Below, piece after piece: positions 1 through 7,770 of a stretch of 12,038 nucleotides of DNA. Position 1 is the stretch's first letter, and each line of letters opens with the position of its first letter. The notes under the pieces were generated by a model. It was not told the DNA's origin. It ran no database searches and was given only the letters and a program-made list of their open reading frames with translations. Origin of the DNA: CAZMOK01 sp964567785 (GTDB taxonomy: Bacteria; Bacteroidota; Bacteroidia; Bacteroidales; JAGOPY01); assembly GCA_964567785.1 (NCBI GenBank), contig CAZMOK010000076.1:1-12038 (forward strand), read 5' to 3'. The position numbers and the translations under genes are program-made.

Positions 1-164
1 GGAAACCTTCCTTGCTTGCCAAACATTATGCGCGCTTCCTCGAGGTCCATAATGCCTTCGACCACCCCGACATCGTCAACGAAGAACCCCGCCCCGAACC
101 CCGGCCTGTCAAAGAAAAACGCTATTACGACGATGACATCAATAAGCTGTATTCGGATGGTTAA
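1..164 (+). CDS. C-terminal end of an unrecognised protein (partial, cut by window edge)
   Basis: The frame starting at base 3 is open from the window edge to a TAA at 162-164 and gives about 53 residues. Codon use supports coding: C or G is frequent in third positions, as in the other genes here. The visible end reads LLAKHYARFLEVHNAFDHPD, then an acidic and proline/arginine-rich linker with alternating EP and RP pairs, then a tail with YYDDD and a final LYSDG. A charged, flexible tail like this is typical of the end of a cytoplasmic protein. I do not recognise the family and the rest of the gene is outside the window. No convincing terminator follows; the next 490 bases are repeats. Confidence 0.6.
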   Translation, partial: KPSLLAKHYARFLEVHNAFDHPDIVNEEPRPEPRPVKEKRYYDDDINKLYSDG

Positions 165-253
165 AGTCCCGCTTTGAAGGGGGATGTTGTTGTATCTTAT
201 TGTCAAATTGTCTCTATTAGCAAATTGTTATTCTCACTGAATTCAAAGATTAT

Positions 254-293
254 TCGTGAATCGTGAGGCGTGAAGTGTGAAGGGTGAAGTGAA
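254..293 (+). repeat. Heptamer array, TCGTGAA-like
   Basis: Five consecutive 7-mers fit exactly in register: TCGTGAA, TCGTGAG, GCGTGAA, GTGTGAA, GGGTGAA, then GTGAA as a partial unit. The last four bases of each unit are nearly constant (TGAA) and the first three vary. This resembles the short tandemly repeated heptamers (STRR) described in cyanobacteria. Confidence 0.75.
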
Positions 294-305
294 AATAGGT
301 TCGAG

Positions 306-326
306 GTGTGAGGTACGGGGTGCGAG
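306..326 (+). repeat. Heptamer array, GTGTGAG-like
   Basis: Three 7-mers in register: GTGTGAG, GTACGGG, GTGCGAG. It lies 12 bases after the TGAA heptamers and may be a diverged piece of the same array, since GTGTGAA occurs there. Confidence 0.5.
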
Positions 327-333
327 GATTTTC

Positions 334-380
334 AAATTTCAAAACACAAGGTATAAGATTAAGGTTCAAGATTGAAATTT
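334..380. repeat. Inverted repeat AAATTTCAA / TTGAAATTT
   Basis: AAATTTCAA at 334-342 is the exact reverse complement of TTGAAATTT at 372-380, with 29 bases between. The interior is AT-rich and contains AAGATTAAGGTTCAAGATT, which itself nearly repeats AAGATT. The arms are too AT-rich and too far apart for a convincing terminator. Confidence 0.4.
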
Positions 381-389
381 CGAGATATT

Positions 390-429
390 CTCCGCTTCTC
401 AGCCCCTCCGCCACTCCGCCTCTCCGCTT
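390..429 (+). repeat. Octamer array, CTCCGCCT-like
   Basis: Five 8-mers in register: CTCCGCTT, CTCAGCCC, CTCCGCCA, CTCCGCCT, CTCCGCTT. The core CTCCGC recurs at 390, 406, 414 and 422, with a degenerate unit at 398. It abuts the 9-base array that follows. Confidence 0.65.
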
Positions 430-434
430 TTTAA

Positions 435-473
435 CCACAGAGGTAGCAGAGAAGGCACAGAGGGCACAGAGAA
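435..473 (+). repeat. Nine-base array, GGCACAGAG-like
   Basis: Four 9-mers in register: CCACAGAGG, TAGCAGAGA, AGGCACAGA, GGGCACAGA, then GAA. This CACAGAG family, often preceded by TTAACC as here, is a familiar intergenic sequence of many bacterial genomes. It is often mis-called as small proteins containing TTEV and AQR strings, because 9 bases keep the reading frame. Confidence 0.65.
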
Positions 474-524
474 TCCAACAGTTGAGCGAGTGAAATCCGC
501 CGCAGGCAGGCCATCAGCCACCTA

Positions 525-559
525 AACTCAGAACTCAGAACTTAGAACTCAGAACTTAC
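525..559 (+). repeat. Heptamer array, AACTCAG
   Basis: Five 7-mers in register: AACTCAG, AACTCAG, AACTTAG, AACTCAG, AACTTAC. This is the cleanest array in the region. Its reverse complement family (CTGAGTT) recurs near the right edge of the window at 11837-11893. Confidence 0.8.
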
Positions 560-603
560 TGACGACTGTCCTTCCCCTCTTCCCGCGCCCATGAGCCTTT
601 ATT

Positions 604-631
604 GATAATCGATAATCACTAATCGATAATT
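604..631 (+). repeat. Heptamer array, GATAATC
   Basis: Four 7-mers in register: GATAATC, GATAATC, ACTAATC, GATAATT. The junctions create ATCGAT palindromes, so the segment can form weak AT-rich stems. It starts 24 bases beyond the stop codon of the AAA+ gene and could lie in the 3' end of that transcript, but no GC-rich stem with a T-run is present. Confidence 0.65.
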
Positions 632-654
632 ATTCAATGCCGCCATGTTTTCCC

Positions 655-3366
655 TCACTGACTATACTTAAACCCCAGCCTCTTCCCCTTTGCCTTCGTT
701 TCATATGTAAAGGCTTTCAGGTCGTCCATGGTCACGGTCCCGGACAGCTCCGGCGTCCTTTCGTCAGGACTGAGCGAGGCCATCCGCAGGTTTTGCCTTC
801 TGGAGCTTTTTTCAACGATCTTCCTTACCGAGCGGGCATTGCCGAAGAATTTGTTCCTTATGTGGTAGAGGTAGTCAAGGTATTTTTTGAGGTGTTCGCC
901 GGCTTCTTTCTCGAGGGTAAGGTCGTTGGCGGCGAACATGCTCTTTGCGATAGTGAAGAGCTCTTCGGGACTGAAATCGCTGAAATGGAACGTTTGCTCA
1001 AAACGTGACTGGATCCCGGGGTTCGATTCCAGGAACTGGTCCATGGGGGCCGGGTAGCCCGCCACGATAATGCCGAACTCACCCCGCTTGTCCTCCATCT
1101 GCTTGATGATGGTGGCCACGGCCTTTTTCCCGAACTGCGGATGGTGCCCTTCGGTAAGTGAATAGGCCTCGTCGATAAAAAGCAGGCCTCCCATGGCCTC
1201 GGTGATCCGCTCCCGGGTCTTCAGGGCAGTCTGGCCGATGTACCCTGCGATCAGGTCGCTGCTGTCGGTCTCCACCAGGTGGCCTTTTTCAAGGATGCCC
1301 AGCGATTTGTACACATTCCCCAGGATACGGGCCACGGTGGTCTTGCCCGTTCCGGGATTGCCTTTGAAAATGGAATGGACCGGGAAGGTATTGCGGACAT
1401 CTTTTCCTGTTTCCCGGTAATACCTAACCAGCTTGATCATATCCCGGACATCCTGCTTGATGGTTTCAAGGCCGGTGAGCCCGTCGAACTGCTTCATGGT
1501 TTCGGCCAGAAGTTCCTCGTCGGTGGGGATATCGATATAGGTTTTCTTTTTCTCCCTGAAGACTTCCTCAATATCTTCCTTCTGTATGGTGGTGATGGCT
1601 TCCTGGTTGATCTCGTTCTTCTCCCGCTCTTGCATCACCCTCACTCCCATGTTGATCTTTGCATCGGCCACGAGGCTGTGCACCAGCCTGGCATTGCCGA
1701 AGGTCTTGTCGCGCCTCCGGTAAAGCCGCATCAGTTCCACCTCGAACGCCTTCTTTGCCTCTTTCGATAATTTAACCTTCTTTTTCTTTGCCGCGTAACC
1801 GGCTATGGCCATCAGCTCACCGGGCGAAAAATCCTCGAACTCAAAATAGTGCTTGAACCTCGATTTCAGACCGGGGTTTGAGCTGATCATCTCCATGGTC
1901 TCGGCAGGGTAACCGGCCACCATGATGGCTATGTCGCCGGGGCCGTCGCTCATCTCGGTGATCAGGGCTGCAATGGCCTCCTGCCCGAAGTCGTTCTCCA
2001 CACCTTTCCGGTAGAGCATGTAGGCTTCGTCGACAAAGAGGATGCCGCCGCGCGCCTTCTTGATCTCTTCTTTTGTCTGTCCTCCCGATTGCCTCACGTA
2101 TCCCGATACCAGGTCGTTGCTCTCCACCAGGTGCACATGCCCCTTCGAGAGCAGCCCCATGGCGTTGTAAATCTTTCCCAGCAGTTTTACCACAGTCGTC
2201 TTGCCGGTCCCCGGGTTTCCGGTGAACACACTGTGCAGGTTGATCTTCTCCTCCTCGTCAATGCCCATCTCCTTGCGCACTTTCAGGAAATCGAGGTAGG
2301 CAATGTGCTCCCTGATCTGTTCCTTGACTGTGGTCAGCCCGACCAGTTCATCCAGATCTCTGAGCGCGGCCTCAAGCTGCTCCTTCTTTTTGGCGGCTTC
2401 GATCTTTTCCTTCTCCTCAGCCGGGATGTCTGATTCTGTTTTCGGTCCACGGTATGCCCCGCTTTCATCGTCCCCGGTTTTCATCTCTTTTTCATCCCTG
2501 ATATCCGGCGATACATCAGGCTTGACTTCATTCCCGACCGAGAATGCCACACTGGCCACTATCGCTTCCTGGAATTCCACCTCGAGGATGTAATTGTCGG
2601 GCACCCAGTTGTTATAATTTTTGTTACCCCAGCCCTGGTTGATCGTGAAAATACTGTCGCCCGGGGTCTCTTCAATGATGTATTGCTTGGAAGGTATACG
2701 CCCTATCAGCTCCCTCGATTCATCATAAAAATTGAAGAAGAATTCCGAAAGCCAGTCTTCCCTTATCTGGTTTGCAAACCGGAACTCGGCCCAGATGTAC
2801 CTGGTTTTGGAAGTGTCGAATTTTTTCAGGTACTCCCTGTCGTTTTCAGGCACAAGCTCATCAGCCCCCTCATACAGCTTCAGCGAAACCACATCAAAAT
2901 ACTCATTGATACCTTCTTCGTGAATCCCGTGCTCTTCAATGTAAAATTTCGTTTCACCCACCTTATCGCCGTCTATATATGCCTCCCACAGGTAATCGCC
3001 TTTCCTCCAGAATTTGCCCAGCTCGTCATCCCCCCATCCTTTGGTGATATAAACTGTGTTTTCATCTTTGCTGATGGTAAATTCTTCGTTGATGGTGCAC
3101 TTTACAATATCTTTCTTACCTTCATTCAACAACCAGGCCTTGAACTCTATATTGGCTTTCCAGTCGGCTTCATCAAACTTCTTGTTATAGAATGATAATT
3201 CCGCGCCGAGGTATTTCAGCTCCCACCTGTCGAACACCTGCCGGTAACGGCTTAAACCTGTGCTGGCAGTGTCCCAGTCGAAGGCCCTGAGTGAGTTGAA
3301 CTTGTAATTCTTCGTGTCTTTATTGTCCCGGGTTTTGTCTGAGTCGGAATCCTTGGAAAACAGCAT
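655..3366 (-). CDS. Tandem AAA+ ATPase of the CbxX/CfxQ (SpoVK/EccA-like) family with duplicated N-terminal domain
   Basis: This 903-residue cytoplasmic protein has two complete AAA+ modules. Module 1 has Walker A GNPGTGKTT at 383-391, Walker B LFVDEAY at 443-449, VAGYP at 483-487, the arginine-finger segment SNPGLKSRF at 496-504 and FGNAR at 556-560. Module 2 repeats these at 669-677, 729-735, 768-772, 781-789 and 841-845. These strings are diagnostic of the CbxX/CfxQ group, hexameric remodelling ATPases that include Rubisco activase CbbX and type VII secretion EccA. Both modules keep all key residues, so both should bind and hydrolyse ATP. Residues about 48-280 form two similar beta-rich, aromatic domains, each with a GWG motif (110-112 and 245-247); a charged linker (about 281-335) joins them to module 1. 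The substrate is unknown. The gene diverges from the STAND gene. The start is the first ATG, about 20 bases below a probable -7 box. Confidence 0.9.
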   Translation of the reverse strand: MLFSKDSDSDKTRDNKDTKNYKFNSLRAFDWDTASTGLSRYRQVFDRWELKYLGAELSFYNKKFDEADWKANIEFKAWLLNEGKKDIVKCTINEEFTISKDENTVYITKGWGDDELGKFWRKGDYLWEAYIDGDKVGETKFYIEEHGIHEEGINEYFDVVSLKLYEGADELVPENDREYLKKFDTSKTRYIWAEFRFANQIREDWLSEFFFNFYDESRELIGRIPSKQYIIEETPGDSIFTINQGWGNKNYNNWVPDNYILEVEFQEAIVASVAFSVGNEVKPDVSPDIRDEKEMKTGDDESGAYRGPKTESDIPAEEKEKIEAAKKKEQLEAALRDLDELVGLTTVKEQIREHIAYLDFLKVRKEMGIDEEEKINLHSVFTGNPGTGKTTVVKLLGKIYNAMGLLSKGHVHLVESNDLVSGYVRQSGGQTKEEIKKARGGILFVDEAYMLYRKGVENDFGQEAIAALITEMSDGPGDIAIMVAGYPAETMEMISSNPGLKSRFKHYFEFEDFSPGELMAIAGYAAKKKKVKLSKEAKKAFEVELMRLYRRRDKTFGNARLVHSLVADAKINMGVRVMQEREKNEINQEAITTIQKEDIEEVFREKKKTYIDIPTDEELLAETMKQFDGLTGLETIKQDVRDMIKLVRYYRETGKDVRNTFPVHSIFKGNPGTGKTTVARILGNVYKSLGILEKGHLVETDSSDLIAGYIGQTALKTRERITEAMGGLLFIDEAYSLTEGHHPQFGKKAVATIIKQMEDKRGEFGIIVAGYPAPMDQFLESNPGIQSRFEQTFHFSDFSPEELFTIAKSMFAANDLTLEKEAGEHLKKYLDYLYHIRNKFFGNARSVRKIVEKSSRRQNLRMASLSPDERTPELSGTVTMDDLKAFTYETKAKGKRLGFKYSQ

Positions 3367-3391
3367 ATCAAAAGGTGTTTGATCAAAGGCT

Positions 3392-3399
3392 CAAATTTA
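3392..3399 (-). promoter_or_regulatory. Possible -7 promoter box for the AAA+ gene
   Basis: On the - strand this reads TAAATTTG, a full match to the Bacteroidota -7 consensus TAnnTTTG, and would give a short leader of about 20 bases before the start at 3366. A good -33 TTTG at the expected distance is missing; the nearest TTG is too close. So this is a tentative call. Confidence 0.35.
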
Positions 3400-3451
3400 G
3401 GATTTATAATTTCAACACTTAATGAGAAATCCCCGAATTGAATATGTGGAA

Positions 3452-3480
3452 GCCTAATCTATTTCTTTTCTAAATTAGGC
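3452..3480. repeat. Inverted repeat GCCTAAT / ATTAGGC in the divergent promoter region
   Basis: GCCTAAT at 3452-3458 and its exact reverse complement ATTAGGC at 3474-3480 flank 15 bases of pyrimidine-rich sequence. It lies between two divergent starts, so it is not a terminator for either gene. An operator for one or both genes is the natural guess, but no regulator gene is adjacent. Confidence 0.45.
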
Positions 3481-3513
3481 GCTGATACCGACAGGGCACC
3501 ATTATTGCTTATT

Positions 3514-3531
3514 TTAGCGGAAAACCGCTAA
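3514..3531. repeat. Perfect hairpin TTAGCGG-AAAA-CCGCTAA upstream of the STAND gene
   Basis: A 7-base perfect stem closes on an AAAA loop and ends 16 bases before the ATG at 3548. It could be an operator, or a 5' leader hairpin that affects translation of the STAND gene. No T-run follows on the + strand, so it does not look like a terminator. I could not find a TAnnTTTG box for the + strand gene near it. Confidence 0.5.
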
Positions 3532-3547
3532 TTGACCGGACCAGTTG

Positions 3548-6500
3548 ATGCTTAAGAGATTTGTTGCAGATTACCCGAACGAAGAACTTGCCAGGAACGA
3601 AGACCTTCTTGAAGATGCCTACCGGGATTATCCCTATTCAATGATCTCCGTTCTGGAGACGTACGAAGAATTCGTGAGCCAGCAGAATTATTTCAAGGCC
3701 TTCATCCGGAGCATGAATTTCATTGAAATCGCCCTTCAGTATGGCTCGAGTGTTATGCTGAGCCTCATGAAGGAGCGGAACATAGCTTTTGATGAAACCT
3801 TGCAGAACGTCACTGCCAAGATCGTTTCCAAGCCCCTTTCGATGGGCGACTGGATCAACGATATTTTCATCGTTTTGCTGAAGAAGAGTATCGAACTGAT
3901 ACCGGATGAACCCTTTATCAGGTCGCTGGATGAGGTCCTGCTTGAGCCTAAGGGAAATGTCCTCCAGGGATGGAGCTCCAGAAAGGGCGAAGAATACCAG
4001 GCAATCAGTTATTTCAGGAACAAGTACGTGGGCCACGGTATGCTCCTCTCGGAGGAAAAGTACCAGTTACTGCTGGAAACCCTGGAGCCGAGGGTATTCA
4101 AAATCCTGGAAGCTTTTCAGCCGCTTGCCGGTTACACCACCTTCAGTGTGGTCGAGATCATCAACGACGAGGAGACGCCTGGTGAGTACCTCGTTGTGCC
4201 GCTCAAGGGCAGCCAGTTGCCCAGACCGCAGGCCATTGCCTCCGATGAGAAGATCGAAGAGGGAAAGTACTACCTGGTCAAGCGAAAAGTCCGCAGGTTC
4301 GATCACATCAAAGCCGAAGAGCTGATCCCGGTTACCCCCTTCGTCATTTACCAGCCGGTGGTGGAGGACAAAGTGGATGATGAAAAGACCACTTTCGTGT
4401 TCCAGTCGGTGAAACAGGGCAACCTGAAACGGCTGGAATATGTATCACCACACCCCGGCGCCGAAAAGCGGGAAACTGAATTGTTCAAGGAGCTCTTCAG
4501 AACCTTCCTCGAAGAGGCGATGGGCAAAACGGTAGTCGGTAAGAACTACAAGATCGAGCTGATCAAAGGCAAGACCTGGGAAGAATACCTCGAAAGGTTC
4601 CAGGCCCAGGCGAAAAAGTTCTTCAGCCAGATGAAGGCCGAAAAATACGATCCCGGTCTTTATGTTGAGCGCAAGGCGATAAGAGAGGTGTATGATGGCT
4701 TCCTGGAAATGGAGGAAAAAAGAGCCTTTGTTTTGCTGGGCAGCGCCGGTTCGGGAAAGACCAACATGATCTGTAAACTGGCTGAAGATGCCATCAGTGA
4801 AGGCTATCCCGTGGTGGCCTTTAACAGCAGCATCTTTTCGGGCATCAGTGTCGGGAAGAAATTTGAGGAGATCCTCGATGAAAAAGCTTCCAAAATGGCC
4901 GGATCGCTCGGAGAGATGAACAAGATGGCTGCCGGGAACGGGAAAAAGATCGTCCTGCTCTTCGACGCCATTAACGAATGCCTTGAATACGAAGGGAAGA
5001 AAGACAGCAACGGTCCTGTGGAACTGCTGCAGGACATCGACAGGTTGCTCATAAAAGAAGAATTCTCCAATTTCAAGGTGTTGATCACCTGCCGCACCTA
5101 TACGTGGGAAGAGGCCATCCGGAACAAGAAGGAAACTCTCAACCTGGGATGCTACCTTACCTCTGACGATATCCCGGGAGCTGATGGGGATCAGGATTTT
5201 ACCCTCAAAGGCTTCACCGATGAAGAATTCAGGGAAGCCTACCCGAAGTATGCGGCTAAATTTGAATTGCAGACCGGCCTTGAAACACTCCTCGAACCCG
5301 ATTTTGCCTTCACGCGTTCCCGCCTGTCCGATCCGCTGGTGCTGAAAATGGCCAGCCAGATCTATGCCGGGGCGCCGCTGCCCGTACAGATCAGCCAGCT
5401 CGATTCGGTGAGGCTCTTCTCAAGCCGCCTCGAGAATATCGAATCAGGTGAGGACGGGGAGCAGCAGGTATATATCCTGAAAGAGTTCACAAGGGCCATG
5501 AAATCGAAGCGCACCGATGCTATCAGGCTGAACAGCCTGTACACGGCCTTCAAGAAAGAAAAGGACGAGCTTCATGATTTCGCCCTCGAATTATTCGACG
5601 AAGACATTGCCCTGTGGAAGAGGCCAGCAAAGCAGCTCCTCGGCTCAGGTATCCTTCGCATCGACAGGACCCCCAAATACCCGGAGCTCAGGTTCACCTA
5701 CGAGCGCTTCCATGAGTACATGTATGCCAATGTTTTTTACGAGGAGGAATCGGAAAAGGTAACGGAAGGGCTGCCTGTCCCTGCTTCGGCTTTTGAGGAG
5801 GAGCTGAAGGAAATGAAAGGGTATGCTGTTATCGACGGCGCCCTGAGGCATGCCCTGGTAATGGACTATGAAGAAACCGGTGGCGATCCCTCAACCCTGA
5901 TCGACCTGGCCAACAGCACGGTATATGGCGCAGCACAGCTTGTGATGAACACCCTCAATTCGCTCATAGTGGATAATTACGAGGAGGTGTGCCGGCTGAT
6001 CAGCAAGCTGCTGAAGCACAAAGCTGCGCAAATGCAGCCTGTTTCGGAGGAGCTGGAAAAGAAGGAGCTGCTTGTAGAGGAGGGCATTAAGGGCAAGAAA
6101 AAGTTATCCGAAGAAGAAATAAAAACCATAAATGAGGAGATCGAAAGCCTGCATGCCGAGCTCCGGCCGGTCATCCAGGTAAGGAAGATCGCCGTGCAGG
6201 TCATCTACGAAATATTCAAGTCGCCGGTATTCTCTAAAAATTTGTACGAAGGAAAACACTCACCCTTCGGGCTTTTGTGGGAGGCCATGGGCGACCCGAT
6301 GGCAAAGGTGCGCGACAATGTGTCGCTCTACATCTACTACATCTCAAAATATGACGTGGATATCGGTAAGCGCATCCTTGGCCACCTTTCTTCAAAAATT
6401 CTCGATACCTCGTTATTATCCCTCGCCAGGGGTTCCAAAAGAAAGGAGTTCCAGCAATCGTACGTTGAGCCTGCCGGCCGCCTCAGCCTGCTGATGGTGA

Positions 6501-7768
6501 TCCAGGGGTTGGTCGAAAACAACGATTATGAAATAAGCAACGAAGTGAAAGATACCTGGCGGGAGATCCTGAAGAAGCTCACGCTGAAGTTTTCGCTCAT
6601 CAAGATCGTGATGCCGTTCCTGAAGTTCTTCCTGCGCCGGCAGGCGACCGTGCAGGTGGAATATGTGAACAACGGCATCGAGTACCAGCACTTCTGGGAA
6701 ACGATACCCGCCGACGGCCTCGGAGATTCCTGGAACCGCCGTACATTCAGGGAGCTCGTACCATACCTCGATCCGTCAAAAGAAGGACTGGAAAAGCATT
6801 ACAAAGCGATCGGCGAAGGGATCGACACCGGTGATGCCTTCAGTTATTTCCTCATCGAAAGGGTGCTGGTGACCCAGGGCTGGGCAGGATGGGAAAGGAT
6901 AAAACCGGTGGTAATTGAGGTGGTAAACAAGCCACCTGATCATGAGTGGCTCGACTACATGCAGATGTCGATGCTGTACGTGTTGTTCCACAGCATTGAA
7001 AAATCGGATGAACTGAACGATGAAGCCTTTGATGTGTTCTCAGACCTGACCGAGGAGTGGTCGGAACGGTGCCGGGGCCTTTTCTATGCCCATAAAAACC
7101 AGCAGGCCAACAAGGGACAGCCATACAAGCAATACCCCCTGAACTGGTACGGCGCAGCTTACTGCAGGCATTTCGGTGATGGCGGTACAAGGCCGGGGGA
7201 CCCTTACCCGCTTCCGGTTTTCAGGAACCTGATCGATAAGGCCTTTGAAGAAGAGGATAAAGAACTGCTCTATTACTGCCTTGAGAACATTGCCACACTT
7301 GTGACTGATTTCAGCAAGCCCCGCAGCGCCATTCAATTGTTTGAATATGTGATCAGCCTGTTTGAGCATGAGTCCGAAATAAAGGCTTTCGACCGCCAGG
7401 AAACCGAAAGGGAAGAACATAAGAAAGACCTGAGGACATTCCTTTGCAGCATGATCGGGACCATCAAGAGTTATTACCCGAAAGAGGTGGCCTACTTCAT
7501 CCAGAACGAGCTGGTCAACTCCAGTTTCCCCGATATGGAGCGTTTCAGGGAAGACCTGGTCAATTATAACCAGTCGCACGAAAGCATTGGGGACCTTTTA
7601 ACACATAAATTCGGTAACTTTATCATCTGGGGCCTGTTGCATGATAGGGAGGTGGGCCGTTTCTTCATGGATGCCTTCAAGGTGGGGGCGGAGGCGAAGG
7701 ATTATTTCGGCTGGTTCGATGGTGTGGTCAGGTTGTCGTTCAGCAGGCTGTTCGGGATTAAAGTATAG
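3548..7768 (+). CDS. Large STAND (NACHT-like) NTPase with N-terminal HEPN-like domain and HEAT-like C-terminus
   Basis: This 1406-residue protein reads as effector, switch and sensor. Residues 1-195 are helical and contain RNKYVGHG (157-164), a match to the HEPN RNase motif R-x4-6-H (R157, H163). Residues about 196-305 are beta-rich with TPFVIYQP, a segment often seen after this kind of HEPN domain. The NTPase core has Walker A GSAGSGKTN (398-406), Walker B VLLFDAINE (469-477), sensor VLITCR (511-516), a DPL segment (595-597), and the STAND winged-helix signature RFTYERFHEYMYA (715-727). A charged coiled coil spans about 833-872. From about 873 to the end there are HEAT-like helical repeats, for example DPMAKVRDNVSLYIYYI. 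No membrane segment is evident. STAND proteins such as Avs sense phage proteins; that role here is inferred. ATG 3548 is preferred over the adjoining TTG 3545; no clear Shine-Dalgarno sequence is present. Confidence 0.85.
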   Translation: MLKRFVADYPNEELARNEDLLEDAYRDYPYSMISVLETYEEFVSQQNYFKAFIRSMNFIEIALQYGSSVMLSLMKERNIAFDETLQNVTAKIVSKPLSMGDWINDIFIVLLKKSIELIPDEPFIRSLDEVLLEPKGNVLQGWSSRKGEEYQAISYFRNKYVGHGMLLSEEKYQLLLETLEPRVFKILEAFQPLAGYTTFSVVEIINDEETPGEYLVVPLKGSQLPRPQAIASDEKIEEGKYYLVKRKVRRFDHIKAEELIPVTPFVIYQPVVEDKVDDEKTTFVFQSVKQGNLKRLEYVSPHPGAEKRETELFKELFRTFLEEAMGKTVVGKNYKIELIKGKTWEEYLERFQAQAKKFFSQMKAEKYDPGLYVERKAIREVYDGFLEMEEKRAFVLLGSAGSGKTNMICKLAEDAISEGYPVVAFNSSIFSGISVGKKFEEILDEKASKMAGSLGEMNKMAAGNGKKIVLLFDAINECLEYEGKKDSNGPVELLQDIDRLLIKEEFSNFKVLITCRTYTWEEAIRNKKETLNLGCYLTSDDIPGADGDQDFTLKGFTDEEFREAYPKYAAKFELQTGLETLLEPDFAFTRSRLSDPLVLKMASQIYAGAPLPVQISQLDSVRLFSSRLENIESGEDGEQQVYILKEFTRAMKSKRTDAIRLNSLYTAFKKEKDELHDFALELFDEDIALWKRPAKQLLGSGILRIDRTPKYPELRFTYERFHEYMYANVFYEEESEKVTEGLPVPASAFEEELKEMKGYAVIDGALRHALVMDYEETGGDPSTLIDLANSTVYGAAQLVMNTLNSLIVDNYEEVCRLISKLLKHKAAQMQPVSEELEKKELLVEEGIKGKKKLSEEEIKTINEEIESLHAELRPVIQVRKIAVQVIYEIFKSPVFSKNLYEGKHSPFGLLWEAMGDPMAKVRDNVSLYIYYISKYDVDIGKRILGHLSSKILDTSLLSLARGSKRKEFQQSYVEPAGRLSLLMVIQGLVENNDYEISNEVKDTWREILKKLTLKFSLIKIVMPFLKFFLRRQATVQVEYVNNGIEYQHFWETIPADGLGDSWNRRTFRELVPYLDPSKEGLEKHYKAIGEGIDTGDAFSYFLIERVLVTQGWAGWERIKPVVIEVVNKPPDHEWLDYMQMSMLYVLFHSIEKSDELNDEAFDVFSDLTEEWSERCRGLFYAHKNQQANKGQPYKQYPLNWYGAAYCRHFGDGGTRPGDPYPLPVFRNLIDKAFEEEDKELLYYCLENIATLVTDFSKPRSAIQLFEYVISLFEHESEIKAFDRQETEREEHKKDLRTFLCSMIGTIKSYYPKEVAYFIQNELVNSSFPDMERFREDLVNYNQSHESIGDLLTHKFGNFIIWGLLHDREVGRFFMDAFKVGAEAKDYFGWFDGVVRLSFSRLFGIKV

Positions 7769-7770
7769 CT

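Larger units (their letters stand above)
165..654. other. 490-base gene-free region built from short-period degenerate repeats
   Basis: Between the stop of the left-edge gene and the stop of the AAA+ gene I see no credible gene. Most of the region is made of separate arrays with periods of 7, 8 or 9 bases, listed individually. Short open frames exist here on both strands, but their peptides only translate the repeats and are not genes. Bases 165-253 and 563-600 show no repeat, hairpin or promoter I would defend. Confidence 0.7.

Noticed and set aside
308..493. Short + strand open frame ending with TTEVAEKAQRAQRIQQ
   Set aside because: It only translates the octamer and 9-base repeats; periods divisible by 3 keep such frames open. 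The - strand frame at 250-438 is rejected for the same reason.
254..631. CRISPR array
   Set aside because: The repeats are 7-9 bases, contiguous, degenerate and without spacers; no cas gene is present.
1279..1770. Long open frame on the + strand opposite the AAA+ gene (others at 637-1008, 2089-2433 and 2683-3195)
   Set aside because: The - strand frame carries two complete sets of AAA+ motifs over this whole stretch; the + strand peptides show no motifs and are mirror frames.
3545..3547. TTG as the start of the STAND gene
   Set aside because: It is directly followed by an ATG in the same frame; ATG is the simpler choice and changes the protein by one residue only.
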